Shown here in pieces: positions 30,129 to 42,899 of a DNA stretch of 64,000 nucleotides. This DNA comes from Myxocyprinus asiaticus. Its lineage: Eukaryota > Chordata > Actinopteri > Cypriniformes > Catostomidae. Position 1 is the stretch's first letter. Every line of letters begins with the position of its first letter. The notes under the pieces were generated by a model. The model ran no database searches. It was given only the letters and a program-made list of their open reading frames with translations, and had not been told where the DNA came from. Position numbers and translations under genes: made by a program. The stretch spans positions 31,691,001 through 31,755,000 of the forward strand of contig NC_059385.1 of assembly GCF_019703515.2 (NCBI RefSeq). Direction: 5' to 3'.

Positions 30129-33100
30129 AATTTTAATTTAAAATGTTTGTGATACTACCTTTTCACATAAGAAAAGTACCATGTTTAAATGTATTGCCAC
30201 TTGCTTGAGCAAGTTTATATATAAATCTACATAGAAGTAATTCATGGAATATTACGTTGTTTATATTTATTTTTGTTTAAACATGACTACGTCTATCAAA
30301 GGTTTTATTACTGTACTGAGTTGCTCTAAACTTAATTCAAAGTCCTGTCACCCTCCACCTTCATCTAATTTTCTATAAAGCTAAATTAATAATTCTTGTT
30401 CAAAATAATGGCCAGCATCATCCAATCACTGCCAACCATGTTAAAATAAAATTTTGCATTACAAAATTTTGAATCTATGTACTGATTATTATTGTCCCAT
30501 GTCTGCCAAACATGTTGAGTGGTCCAAACATCATCAGCATCCTGAAACTGAACTTTTGGTCAGATTTTAGGAGTCAATGAACTTAGCTGCATAGAAAGTT
30601 ATAGGATGCACCCTTGCTCCCCATTTAGTGAATGACATAAACTCCAGTGTGCTGTCTGTCTGCACTGGTCTCAGACAGTTATAAATGCAAATAATTTTTT
30701 CATCCTAACTCCATATAAAGCCTCTAAAAGCAACATTTTTCTGCTTTTGCATGAATATATTTATTCTCAATGTGAAAATGCTAAGTAAATATATAGGAAT
30801 GTATTTACTAATGTTAATGAATATAACCATATTGTACAGTAACAAAATAAAACAACACAATTTATATTAAAATGAAGCGAATTGACCCACAGATGTGTTA
30901 ATGTTGAAAAATATTCAAAAAAAATTTTTACTTTTGAGGGAACCCGGTCCTAATTTCAACATATGTGGACATCATGTTTATCAGTATGCTGACGTGCAAA
31001 AAATTAAAAAAATTTTAAAGCCACATTTTAAATGAAACCAGAGACACAACTCTTTACAACCAAATAGGTTTCAATCAAAAACTTTTGTTGGTGCTGTGCC
31101 AGTAGCAGCGCTTCCTGTGAATCAATGTCATGCTTTTGTGTCACGTGATGTGGTGCACCAGAAGTTTAATGCTTAAATGACAGTGTAGAGCCTTGCGAAC
31201 AGTATTCAGCTGGTTTTAATTCATTTAAATTATGCATTGTATATAGAGAAGCCAAAATACAATGTCCACACATGTGGATGCGGGGTCGCACGAGGTAATA
31301 GTAAAATTGCAGTAACCACAAAATTAACCATGGATACTATATTACCACCACACTACTGTGGTAACACCACTGTGTGATCTGCCGTGACTGGTGTAGGTTC
31401 CGCATGCAATAGGAAGCGCAAAGTGTCTGGTTTGAATGCTCTCTTTTCAACTCAAACTCAGTGCAAATCGAACACACCTAAAATTTCCAACCAACATGCA
31501 CTGCTTCAAGTCCGGCACCGATCAGTCCACACAGTGCTACATGAAGTTGAACATACCAAATGACAAGACTAACCTAATGAAACACCTGTTGCAAGAAGGT
31601 CACATGACAAAACAGGGGAATCACATGACATGACAAGAAACAGTGAAAATGGAAACTAAACTTCAAATAAAGGTCCAAAGTCACAAATACTTTGTTACAG
31701 CAGCCCTGCGTTTTGGAACATATTCTCTGGAGGGACAGATAATATTACATAATGTGAACGGATTATTAATATTTTAAATTCAAGAGGGAAAAATAGGATT
31801 ACTGGCTCACAAATGCCACCAGCTCTATTGCATTTTGTCAGATATTTCCATTTAATCTAATAATCCCAGATACAGTATATAATCATGATGAATATTTCCT
31901 GCATAATAAATCAGCACAGCTATACATTTTCTTATATGTCAGTTATGTATCATGGCAGTGTGTAAATGCAGTACACACACTCATCACTGCAATTTCTTCA
32001 AAAATTCAATTGTAAACATTACAGACATTTGCAGTAATAATTACTTTACAGACACACTGTACCTGTATGTCCAGAAAAATAATCCTGTTCAAATATGGCT
32101 AAAGAAGATAAAAGGCACTGTAATTTTCACTGGTACATGAACATGCAATCCCATCAGAAATGCTTTAGATGCTTCACTATGTTTTACCTCATTCGCTTCC
32201 ACAGTGTGATTTATTTTAAAGCAGTGGTAAGTAAGTTAGGTTTGTGGTTCTGGCTGGCTATACTGCCCAGTGTCTGAAAGTAGCAACTGTATGAATTTGA
32301 ATATGAATTTTATAGTCCCAGCCACAAACAGAATCCTCACTGACCACCCACAGTCTGCAGCTATTATGTGCTGCATTTTCTTATTTCTTATCATCTGTGG
32401 GCTCCCAAACATCTGTATGCTTCTGTAGTTCTGTGTGGGAGGAGTTAAGTTCAAGTATGTCTGAACAAACAGATACATTTACACTTGGCTGAGTCATGTC
32501 TCATATGTATCTCATGCCACCTCTCAAATGTGTCCTGGAGAGCATTTATAGCTATCCAAAGAGTAAAAACAAATGAAGTGACCAAATGTAAATATCTTCT
32601 CTAATTTGCCCTGAATAAAGAAATTATAGATAACAGATTCGGACTAGCGTTGATTAATAAAGCGGACTAGTGTTGATTAATAAAGCAGAGTTCTTAACTT
32701 TGTGTGGGTAAACACACTTTGTAACCTCCACTTACATTTCTCTGTTGGATCAATAATTTATTGCCAGCGATGATTCTTTCATGAGAATTGCTGCACATAA
32801 TTCATGCTGGGCTGCAGAAAGTAGGACACATATAGAGTGAGTGAGTGAGATAGCACTTCTAGCATAGCATGAGAGAATCACAAGAAACTCGCATGCTTTA
32901 ACTGAGGAGGGTGGGGGATGGGAGAACACTCAAATACGTCTAAATGAGAGAGTTAGCAAGTTTTTGGCTGACACAAAGACGGAGAGGGTGATTGGAGTGC
33001 TTTGGTGGCCTACATTTGCAGGTACAGCCAGAGCCAAGAAGAGGAATGTTTCAAGTGTTGGATGAAGACATCTCAGGTGTTGAATAAATGTTCAGGCAGC

Positions 33101-33830
33101 AGTTTTCTTTGCTCAAGGGCAGTGTGTGTTCTGGAAGGTAACGACACACACCGTGTACTTGGCGAAATGACTCTCTGGAGGGAGTATATGTGTGTACAAG
33201 GAAGGGGAATATGATGTGATGTTTTCATTCTTTAACAAGTGTCAAGAACCATCTGGTTTATAGTTGGGGACAGGGTCAAAGATGTTGGTGTGTGAGGAAT
33301 TTTTTGAATATAAAATAAATGTAACCATCATAAAACTATGCCACTTCTTGTTCCCCAAACTTAAAAGAGATGACAAGGGAAGACAAGCTTAGCAGAATTC
33401 ATTGACATTCCAAAGGCACCCTCGTGGAGACCATTTAATTGTTTTTGTAATATGTGTAGCCTGAATTGTAATCACAATATTGCATGTGCTTATTGTTATG
33501 AATTTACTTTATGGATGTCCCCCAAAGTTTGATTACTGACCATCTGATGCAGATTTCACACAGAAATGGCAAATACTTGTGAAAAATGCAAGCTTCAATC
33601 AGGTTGCCCAACTGCTATGCAACTCCGGCATGATCATACAGGAAACTGACAGGATGCTTCTGAATGTTCATGTACCCTGAAATGAACCCCATTCTGCTGA
33701 ATTACTGACAAATACAGTATTATCCCCCATCAGACATTTTTGCATCAATACAAGCATTTCTGCCTTTCCCCATGGCACTACTGAGACATGGGTTGAAAAT
33801 GGAAACCAGTGATCATACATTTTAAGTAAA
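30129..33830. other. AT-rich noncoding DNA
   Basis: No credible exon found. Small points: a 24-bp tandem duplication (CGGACTAGCGTTGATTAATA plus AAG) at about 32640-32687, and a TGGTTACTAT-type repeat at about 31300-31370 similar to 4400-4600. Confidence 0.4.
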
Positions 33831-34020
33831 GAGTGGTGTGGTGGTGGTGTAGTGGACTGAACTGGTAAGTGGAAGGTTGTTGGTTCAATCCCCACAGCCA
33901 CCACCATTGTGTCCTTGATCAAGGCACTTAACTCCAGGTTGCTCCAGGGGGATTGTCCCTGTAATCAGGGCACTGTAAGTCACTTTGGATAAAAGCGTCT
34001 GCCAAATGCATAAATGTAAA
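33831..34020 (+). repeat. tRNA-derived SINE (V-SINE-like)
   Basis: The head carries tRNA-like promoter boxes: GTAGTGGACTGAACTGG as an A-box region and GGTTCAATCCC (33882-33892) as the B box. A conserved body follows (CCTTGATCAAGGCACTTAAC, CCAGGTTGCTCCAGGGGGAT). The tail TGGATAAAAGCGTCTGCCAA, then ATGCATAAATGTAAA, is a LINE-type 3' tail common in fish SINEs. RNA polymerase III promoter type; the family name is from memory. Confidence 0.75.
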
Positions 34021-34139
34021 GACTCCAAGACCTGAGCTTGGTTTCTGTGGAAAACAGGAAGTAAATGTGTTCATGGAAAAAAATAAAAATAGTATGATTT
34101 GGAGGTGATTTACCAGTTAGGTTTAGGTTTGGGTTTGGG

Positions 34140-35870
34140 TTAACCCTCTGGGGTCTGAGGGTGTTTTGGGCCCTGGAGAAGTTTTGACATGCCTTGACAT
34201 TTGTGCTTTTTTCAGTTGCTTAAAAACATATTAATGGCTAAAGTCTAATAACACTGTATTCAGCACAAACTGGGCTACAATATTATGTGAACAACATGTA
34301 TGTACATGTTTGTATTTTTGAGAAAATAACGTTTATGCGTGTTTTTTGAAAAGACAAAAATGTTAAGTCACTGAAATAAAGCCTTATAACATACTAAACA
34401 TCTGTTCACAAGACTGGATCTTGTAGCCTAGAGTTTTTGCTACAGAAATGATGTGAAAACCATCCTGATCACTCATTCATACAAAACAATATAGTCATTT
34501 AACTTTTGTAAGACACTTTTAGTGTTAGAAAGGCCAGATGCAAGGAGGCTTGGATGATCATGAATACAAAATCACAAAATCACAAAATCAAGTTGAAGTT
34601 AAAAGAAGTAATCTGACTATACATTTTCTTTACATAAAGACTTTACTTAAAAACTTTAGACTTTACCATTTAAAAGTTTTTAGATCTGTAAGATTTTTAT
34701 GTTTTTAAAAGAAGTCTCTTCTGCTTACCAAGGCTGCATTTATTTGATCCAAAATACAGCAAAAACAGTGATATTGTGAAATATTTTTACAATTTAAAAT
34801 AACATTCCTATTTGAATATATTGTAAAATGCTATTTATTCCTGTGAACAAAGCTGAATTTTCAGCATCATTACTGCAGTCTTCAGTGTCACATGATCCTT
34901 CAGAAATCATTCTAATATGCTGATTTTTTAATTTTGATTTAATATGGGCATATTTACAGCACATTTTACACATTTACACCCGAACAGATATTTGCAAGCA
35001 CAAGCTTCGTTGATGATAATGAGGCAGCATAAACACTAGTTAAAATATAATCTAAACATTCATATTATTTTTATATCATATTACATATCATATTGATATC
35101 ATACAGCATACAATTTAAATACCTGCTTTAGCCGAAACAACATTTAAATGTAACTAAAACTTGCCTATTAGGACATATTTCAAATTTCAATACACTGAAT
35201 CCTGGCTGGCAAGTCTGGAAATAGTCCAATTAGTAAAATATATACATGTTTATATAAAATAACATGTCAACTAATGTACGTAAAACTAAAAGACTTACTC
35301 ATCCGAAATTGTATCCTCGGCAGGATCAAGTCGCTCTTCAAAATGCAAATGTTCCTCGTCAGAGTCCCACTCTTCTTTTGAGGAAAATGTGAACTCTGCA
35401 TCACTATCCAGGACCATCTGTAGAGCTTCCACACCTGTGTAACCAGCCATCTTCCAAACGCGCAGGAAAGTGAATGAACTTGATGCTTTTTCAGGCACTG
35501 TTGGGGGCATTTACCATTTGCATTGATTGCCTCAACACATTACCGTATGAATAGCGTGCTCTGCTGGTGGGTGTGATCACATTTGCGATAATTAGCTGAG
35601 CCAGGAGAAACAATACATCGCTTTGTTTCATACAGATTACATTGCAGGAGAATATTTATTTTAAATTTGAATTGTTTTATTTAAAAGTAGACATTTTAAG
35701 CTTTCTTTAGAAATATGTTTCATGTTTGTGTGATAAATATTCGCGGAGTTTCATTTTTGTGACGTGTTTCAGAAAGATGCTCATGGAGACAGAGACGGCT
35801 GAAAGCGCACCCTGTTTATTTGCTTTATTTTACAAAAGCACAAGGTTTTGTTGTTATTGTCTTCCAGGGT
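34140..35870 (-). mobile_element. piggyBac-type transposon, deletion derivative
   Basis: A TTAA at 34140-34143 is followed at once by CCCTCTGGGGTCTGAGGG, a piggyBac-type terminus. The element reads on the minus strand, with its transposase N-terminus at 35295-35457. The body between is AT-rich and noncoding, so the transposase core has been lost. The other terminus is not visible, because chromovirus sequence begins at about 35850-35870. Confidence 0.6.
35297..35457 (-). pseudogene. piggyBac transposase N-terminal exon
   Basis: The minus-strand start near 35449 (MAGYTGVEALQMVLDSDAEF) is followed by a Ser/Asp/Glu-rich stretch ending EDTISD, then a strong GTAAGT donor at 35297. Piggybac-like transposases have an acidic, disordered N-terminus of this type ahead of the DDD catalytic domain. 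A further upstream in-frame Met (35510) exists. No downstream exon with the catalytic domain is found, so this is an orphan first exon. Confidence 0.55.
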
Positions 35871-37190
35871 CTTCCACGGGGTCGAGGGGCAGGTCTTTCT
35901 GGATGCGTCCTGTGAAATTCAGTGGTGAGTGTGGGGTCAAGAATATCATCAGCTCTGACCCAGAATCACTCCTCTGGGCCATACCCCTCCCAGTCAACCA
36001 AGTACAGAAGAAAGCGACCCCGACGTCTGGAGTCCAGGAGCTCTTGAACTTGATAAGCCTCCTCACCATCCATGATTATCGGCGGGAAATTTTGATCATT
36101 GATCTCCTCCTCCTCCCTCAGGCCACCAGTGGTTTTAAGCAGAGAAACATGGAAGGTTGGAGAAATGTGATAGTTAGAGGGCAGATGAAGGCGATAAGAC
36201 ACCGGAGTAATTTGTCTAAGAACTTTGAAAGGAGCCACATACCTGGGACTGAGTTTCTTGCAAGGCAGATGGAGACGAAGGTCACGTGTGGAAAGCCAAA
36301 CCCACTGGCCGGGAGTGTAGACGGGGCATTGATGGCGATTGGCCTGTTCCATCTGTCTCCTAACAGCTATTTGGAGATGGACATGAGCATGGTCCCACAC
36401 CTCCTCACCCCGCCAAAGCCAGTCATTGATAGCTGGTAGCTCTGTGGGTTCTCCAGACCAGGGGAATGGAGGGGGTTGAAATTCCAGCACACATTGAAAG
36501 GGGGTCATGCCCGTGGACGGCTTCTGAAGGGAGTTCTGTGCATACTCGGCCCAAAGCAGATAACGGCTCCAGTCAGCCTGGTTCTGGTGACAATACACTC
36601 TGAGAAAGCTCGTGATCTCCTAGTTTAAGCACTCGGTCTGGCCGTTTGTTTGAGGATGGTAACCTGAAATGAGACTGATGTTGATGTTGAGTTTTTGAAA
36701 GAATGCCTTCCAGACCCGGAATGTAAACTGTGGACCCCTGTCGGAGACGATGTCTTCAGGTAGTCCGTAGAAGCGAAACACCTGATGCATTAGATGTTCT
36801 GCAGTCTCGAAGGCTGTGGGGAGCTTGGGCAGAGGGATTAATCGACATGACTTAGAGAATCGATCAATGACAGTAAGAATGACGGTGTTTCCTTAAGAGA
36901 CAGGGATATCAGTGATGAAGTCGATGGTGATGTCAGACCATGGACGATGGGGAATAGGCAAAGGTTGGAGGAGTCCTGCTGGAAGTTGCCTGGAGGATTT
37001 GTTTGCCGCACAGGTGGGACAGTTGTTGATGTAAGCAATGGTTTCCGCCTGCATAGTGTTCCACCAGAAATGTTCCGAAGCAGCTGTAGTGTGGCTGCGA
37101 TACCTGGGTGTCTGGAACTGGTGGTAGTATGGACCCATTGTAAGGTCTTTTCCCGAAGGAATCGTGGAAATTAGGTTTTCTCAGGAGGGC
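35850..37190 (-). pseudogene. Chromovirus integrase with C-terminal chromodomain, broken
   Basis: In order on the minus strand: a zinc-binding segment ending [10 protein letters not shown] (about 37030); a first catalytic aspartate in [11 protein letters not shown] (about 36910); stop codons; IVSDRGPQF with the second aspartate (about 36745); NGQTEC with the glutamate (about 36640). An unbroken 210-residue stretch follows from 36598 with [23 protein letters not shown] and [10 protein letters not shown]. The chromodomain is at about 35870-36030, ending [12 protein letters not shown]. Chromodomains steer integration to heterochromatin marks. At least three stops or frame changes make it inactive, yet the DDE residues are all still present. 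Confidence 0.75.
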
Positions 37191-37400
37191 AGTCAGGGGA
37201 GTCGGGTCCTGAATCTGAGCTTGGGCAATCTCAGTCATAATAACAAAACAGGCAGAAGTCAAACACAGGCAGGCAGTATAAACAGAGGTAAATGCTCAGA
37301 AATGTAAGCAAGAGCAAAACAAAGACTTCGCAATGACTATTGTTTGAACAGCGCTTAAATAGTCTATGAAATAGGGAACAGGTGAGTGATATATATATAT
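35850..37400 (-). mobile_element. Chromovirus (Ty3/gypsy) deletion derivative
   Basis: On the minus strand an LTR-like leader (about 37400-37240) leads to a short gag-start-like frame (MTEIAQAQIQDPTPL). It then passes straight into the integrase zinc finger, integrase core, C-terminal domain and chromodomain. Most of gag, protease, RT and RNase H is missing. Its 3' LTR is not seen: at about 35850 it meets piggyBac-related sequence. Confidence 0.65.
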
Positions 37401-37401
37401 A

Positions 37402-37602
37402 CAGGTGCATCTCAATAAATTAGAATGTCGTGGAAAAGTTAATTTATTTCAGTAATTCAACTCAAATTGTGAAACTCGTGTATTAAATAAATTCAATGCA
37501 CACAGACTGAAGTAGTTTAAGTCTTTGGATCTTTTAATTGTGATGATTTTGGCTCACATTTAACAAAAACCCACCAATTCACTATCTCAAAAAATTAGAA
37601 TA
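37402..37602 (+). repeat. Left inverted repeat of Tc1 element (IR/DR)
   Basis: Pairs with 38770-38970 with a few mismatches. The inner and outer direct-repeat words lie about 170 bases apart. Confidence 0.9.
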
Positions 37603-37700
37603 TGGTGACATGCCAATCAGCTAATCAACTCAAAACACCTGCAAAGATTTCCTGAGCCTTCAAAATGGTCTCTCAGTTTGGTTCACTAGGCTACACAATC

Positions 37701-38691
37701 ATGGGGAAGACTGCTGATCTGACAGTTGTCCAGAAGACAATCATTGACACCCTTCACAAGGAGGGTAAGCCTCAAACATTAATTGCCAAAGAAGCTGGCT
37801 GTTCACAGAGTGCTGTATCCAAGCATGTTAACAGAAAGTTGAGTGGAAGGAAAAAGTGTGGAAGAAAAAGATGCACAACCAACCGAGAGAACCGCAGCTT
37901 TATGAGGATTGTCAAGCAAAATCGATTCAAGAATGTGGGTGAAATTCGCAAGGAATGGACTGAGGCTGGGGTCAAGGCATCAAGAGCCACCACACACAGA
38001 TGTGTCAAGGAATTTGGCTACAGTTGTCGTATTCCTCTTGTTAAGCCACTCCTGAACCACAGACAATGTCAGAGGTATCTTACCTGGGCTAATTAGAAGA
38101 AGAACTGGACTGCTGCCCAGTGGTCCAAAGTCCTCTTTTTCAGATGAGAGCAAGTTTTGTATTTCATTTGGAAACCAAGGTCCTAGAGTCTGGAGGAAGG
38201 GCGGAGAAGCTCATAGCCCAAGTTGCTTGAAGTCCAGTGTTAAGTTTACACAGTTTGTGATGATTTGGGGTGCAATGTCATCTGCTGGTGTTGGTCCATT
38301 TGTGTTTTTTGAAAACCAAAGTCACTGCACCCGTTTACCAAGAAAATTTGGAGCACTTCATGCTTCCTTCTGCTGACCAGCTTTTTAAAGATGCTGATTT
38401 CATTTTCCAGCAGGATTTGGCACCTGCCCACACTGCCAAAAGCACCAAAAGTTGGTTAAATGACCATGGTGTTGGTGTGCTTGACTAGCCAGCAAACTCA
38501 TAGAGAATCTATGGGGTATTGTCAAGAGGAAAATGAGAAACAAGAGACCAAAAAATGCAGATGAGCTGAAGGCCACTGTCAAAGAAACCTGGGCTTCCAT
38601 ACCACCTCAGCAGTGCCACAAATTGATCACCTCCATGCCACGCCGAATTGAGGCAGTAATTAAAGCAAAAGGAGCCCCTACCAAGTATTGA
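37701..38691 (+). pseudogene. Tc1 transposase, broken
   Basis: The likely start is the MGKTADLTVVQKTIIDTL methionine at 37701. It shows a paired-type helix-turn-helix (IAKEAGCSQSAVSKHV), a basic GRPR-like linker (GRKKCGRKRC), a second DNA-binding domain, and then a stop after LTWAN at 38094. Beyond it, in shifting frames, are LFSDESKF (first D), QQDLAPAHT (second D) and IENLWG (the third acidic position region). The natural end is GAPTKY at 38691. Family function is cut-and-paste transposition into TA. Several stops and frame changes lie between 38094 and 38490, so the copy is dead but could still be mobilised in trans. Confidence 0.85.
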
Positions 38692-38769
38692 GTACATATA
38701 CAGTAAATGAACATACTTTCCAGAAGGCCAACAATTCACTAAAAATGTTTTTTTTATTGGTCTATGATG

Positions 38770-38967
38770 TATTCTAATTTTTTGAGATAGTGAATTGGTG
38801 GGTTTTTGTTAAATGTGAACCAAAATCATCACAATTAAAATAACCAAAGACTTAAACTACTTCAGTCTGTGTGCACTGAATTTATTTAATACACGAGTTT
38901 CACAATTTGAGTTGAATTACTGAAATAAATGAACTTTTCCACGACATTCTAATTTATTGAGATGCAC

Positions 38968-38970
<3 letters not shown>
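38770..38970 (-). repeat. Right inverted repeat of Tc1 element (IR/DR)
   Basis: Reverse complement of the left repeat, followed by TA and a (TA)n run. Confidence 0.9.
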
Positions 38971-39001
<31 letters not shown>

Positions 39002-39163
39002 TTTTTTATTTAAACAGTAAGTCAAGTAGATATTCATAAGCAGAATTGTAAAATCTGCTGTTTTCAGAGTTTTATCTTTGAAATAATCTCACACGTTTTA
39101 CTTGTGTATACTCAGAAGTTCAGATCACAAACCAAGTCAACAAACATTTCTGCTAATGTCTTT

Positions 39164-39202
<39 letters not shown>

Positions 39203-39699
39203 GATCCACCATACAGTATTTAGATTTTTTTTCTATTCTATTCTATTCTATTCTATTCTATTCTTATTATTGTGGTCTTATTATTGTGGTGTAATCTATT
39301 TCAGATTTACACCTAAATGGCAAGTGAAAACAAAACAAACTGTGCCTTTAAATATCAGTCAGATGGTCTCTTCCTTTCTAATTGGGTGGTTCATGGCCAG
39401 AATAAGTTGTAGTGTAGACTAGACTTTATGCCGATAGTTAAAAATGCTTCAAAATTCTGGCTGCTTCATATTGTATACTATAGATTAAACTTTCAGAACA
39501 TTTGAATTCTGATCAAATGTAACTGGTTCTAATATAACAACGTATTGTGGTTTTATTGTTTGAAATAGAAATCTCTGTTTGTTAACTGAGCTCAAGTTAA
39601 CTTGATTTTGATTGTCTGTATTTCACTGTAACAACTATGGTAATATTCTAGTGGTTCATTTAGAACTAAAAGTTCAAAGGGACACACTGTCCTTAATAC

Positions 39700-39701
<2 letters not shown>

Positions 39702-39749
<48 letters not shown>
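39702..39749. repeat. (TC)n microsatellite
   Basis: 24 dinucleotide units, uninterrupted. Confidence 0.95.
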
Positions 39750-39753
<4 letters not shown>

Positions 39754-40520
39754 CTGTCTGACAAACGATCTGTGGGGTGCTCAGGGGCCCAAAGTCCACA
39801 GGAAATGCCCTTAGAAACAAGTTCTTCCCAATGGGCAAGTGAAGAGATGTGTTTTACAGTACATGTGGCGAACACAAGAGATAAGAATGTTTTTGTTGGG
39901 AATAAACACAATGTTTACATTTTCTTAAACCTGTATTGTATAGTTTGGTCTATTGCTAGCACACCTGGAGTTTGTTGTTCTCAAAGAGTCCTGTGTGGCT
40001 CTTGGCATCTGTCATGTTGTTAACAGTGATGATGAGAAGCTGTTTTCAGTCTTATCTATTTTGCATGTACCGTCAATGGTGTTCAAACTAAGTGTAACCT
40101 TTGCACGGGACAATATTACATTGCATGTGGAATGCATTCGGTCATAAAGTGTCCCGTGTCTGGTTTAGGAGTTTATGTTGGTTTTTTCTGAGACATTTAA
40201 AGATGCTTTATTATTTTTAAGACAACATGGACAAAAACTGTATCTATGTTATTTAAAACCTAACATGCTTTTAAGAAATGTTTTTCCTCACAATTTGTAT
40301 TTTGCTTTTATATTTGGTTTGGTACTTTATCCAATGCAATGACATTTATCCTTTTTTGTTGTTTTTTGTTTTTGTTTTACATATCCACATTTTGTGAACA
40401 CTGCATATGATTAAGTGATATAATGTTAATTTACCAACTTGCCTCAGCTACAGATACCTTACAAAAATCTGTCTTGTTAAAAACAGGCTAAAATCTCCCA
40501 GACCCCACTTGTTTTGGTAA

Positions 40521-40524
<4 letters not shown>

Positions 40525-40552
<28 letters not shown>
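40525..40552. repeat. (GT)n microsatellite
   Basis: 14 dinucleotide units. Confidence 0.95.
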
Positions 40553-42899
40553 TTCTCACATTCTTTTCCCATTAAAATTAAAAAGGTTTTTTTTTTCTTT
40601 CCTCTTTTCCTATAAATTACTGTAATATATCTGGAATATTGATTATTAATAATGATTGTACAGTTCTTTATGGTAATAGGGACAGACTCAATACCATGTT
40701 TAAGACTCAATTTCCAAAAGCATCCTACAAATGCATCCTTTTTTTATTTGTATAGCTATTATTATAATGCAAAATGTGTTTTATTTGCAAGATCTTAATA
40801 GAATAATCCTGTTTATGTAGTACATTATATCTGCATTGAAAACAAAATTACGCCATAAAAAACATGAAGGAAGTAACATTTTAACTTGATACTTTTATAG
40901 CATTTACAGGATGATAACAATTGTTTCCATATTGACAGGCACTCAGACTGTCTGATAGCATGGAATGTATTATATGATGAAATAATTGACAAGAATAATT
41001 GCTTGCATAAACAAATTAGTCCCTTAAAATGGATGTGGTCACAAAGCAAAGTGGATAGCCCACTTTTACAGTAACTGGCTGTCTACCTCGTAACAAAATT
41101 ATATATTTATAAACATATTATTAGGTATCCAATCTGATAAGCCCATAAAGCACATTTTACTGCTTACCTTTGTTATTTGTGGCACACCAGAGCGATTTTT
41201 GCTCTTTGTAATCTTTATTTTTCTGCCTGAGGACAAGTTCAAAGTTTCCTTCTAAAGCCCAGTTTATCACCACTTCCACTGTCGAGGTCAGAGAGCCCTT
41301 CGTAAAGAAAACATACCCCTCCCTAGTGATACACAGTCAGGTGACCAATGATTTGAAGATAAAACTTGAATTCACAATCAAAGGTTTCATGAGCTATTCA
41401 GCAGATTAGAGCCTACAGATTCATTGGCACAAGAAGCAAAGGACATGCTGTAGAGTAATGGAGCATGATGCAGTTAGACACCTGTGGTTATTATCATTGA
41501 GTAGAGGCTGTTAAACAATTTTGTCACAATTTGTAAAAAAATATGTTAACATCTTTTAAAAAAAAAAAAAGTAAGAACAGCAAAATTGTGTAAGATAACG
41601 AGACTTGTTCTCAGAGAATACCTTCTTTCCTTATTGGCTTTTTGTTGTTGTAGTTGTTGTTGTTGTTGTTGTTGTTGTTTTCTTCTTTTTGTTTCTTGTT
41701 ATAAGCCTAAAACTCACATCATTTTGTTAGAGTTATGCTTCAAACATGAAAGCTTACTAAATAAATGAATAAAACCTTGTTCCAAACAGGTAAGAAAATA
41801 CACTTAATTCAATACATATTCTCTAAAATCAAGTCTTATGCGATTTTGCTTCTCAAGTAAATTTAAATCTTGTTTTAACAGTTTTACAATATTTTTTTAC
41901 CAGGAAAAAAATAAAATAAAAATAAAAATAAAAAATACTGGTTGATAAAAGTATAAATAATTACAGTATATTGACCCTCAAATACATATGCAACTTTAAC
42001 CCCATGAAATGTATATGTGGGTCAAAAAAGACCCAGAAGAAATCTAGATGCTTATTTTTAATATAACTAGTTTTTTTTTTTTTTTTTTTTTTTTGGTGGT
42101 GGTAAATTTACTGGTAATTTTTATTAATAATTCCTTTTATTAAATTATTGATTTATATTTTGTTCAGTTCTGAAGAGTTTCACACACAAATGGAGTAGGA
42201 GTTGAAAAGATGAAAAGACCACTTTATGTTAAAATTATGTTTTAAAAATTAGATAGCTGGGTCATTTTTACCCATATGTTCATTTTAGAGTTAATACTTA
42301 TTAAAATGATTCATTAATATAATGCTAACATTCTGCTCTTATTATTTATGCATTGTGTGTGCCCAGTATGCAAGTTTTCTGTAGAGTACCCAAGTGGCCT
42401 ACTACACTTGCCAAAATGAGCAGTATACAGCATAACAGATCTGTGTGGCTTACTGCATCCCACAAAGCTGTATCACAAAAAGCTTGACTTTTAATTTCTT
42501 GTGATGAATGAACTGGAAGTACTTACAGCCACTCTATATTTTAAATAATTACTTGATCAGACTGGAAAAACAAGGACATTTTATTTCCAGTATGTATGTA
42601 TCCAATGTAGCATACTAATGTTTAAAAATTGTATTAGTATCAATTATAGTATACAGTGGGTTGTACATCATGTTCAGTATTCTGCAGTAATCTAAATACT
42701 ATTTCATTCCAAGCAGAGCCACTGTCTACAATACTATTGTATGACTGTCTAAGTAATCATAAATCTGCTGTCTTTTTTAAAATGTTTTTTTAAGGGCTTG
42801 ATCAATCCTTGTTGGGTCACCTGGGTGAGGGTGTCTGATCTTGAAAGACCTGAAACACACAAATGACCCCAGGATACATCACTGATGATGTGTCCCAGT

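Larger units (their letters stand above)
37402..38970 (+). mobile_element. Tc1-type transposon, both ends present
   Basis: A 1569-bp element bounded by TA on both sides, inside a (TA)n tract. The terminal inverted repeats are about 201 bp (37402-37602 and 38770-38970) and start CAGGTGCATCTCAATAAATT. Each repeat carries two similar words, an outer TCTCAATAAATTAGAATG and an inner TCTCAAAAAATTAGAATA. This is the IR/DR arrangement of paired transposase binding sites. It encloses one transposase pseudogene. Confidence 0.92.
38971..42899. other. AT-rich noncoding DNA with microsatellites
   Basis: No exon recognised. It contains (TA)n at 38971-39000, poly-T at 39172-39199, (TCTAT)n at about 39233-39263, (TC)n at 39702-39749, (GT)n at 40525-40552 and (TTG)n at about 41643-41680. 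A word TGGGTCAAAAAAGACCCA near 42017 is self-complementary. Confidence 0.5.

Noticed and set aside
31436..31633. 65-codon frame on the + strand considered as an exon.
   Set aside because: No splice sites, no motif and ordinary AT-rich surroundings.
33882..33892. tRNA-like B box, also at 50110-50121.
   Set aside because: Both belong to SINE heads; there is no foldable tRNA with matched acceptor arms, so no tRNA gene was called.
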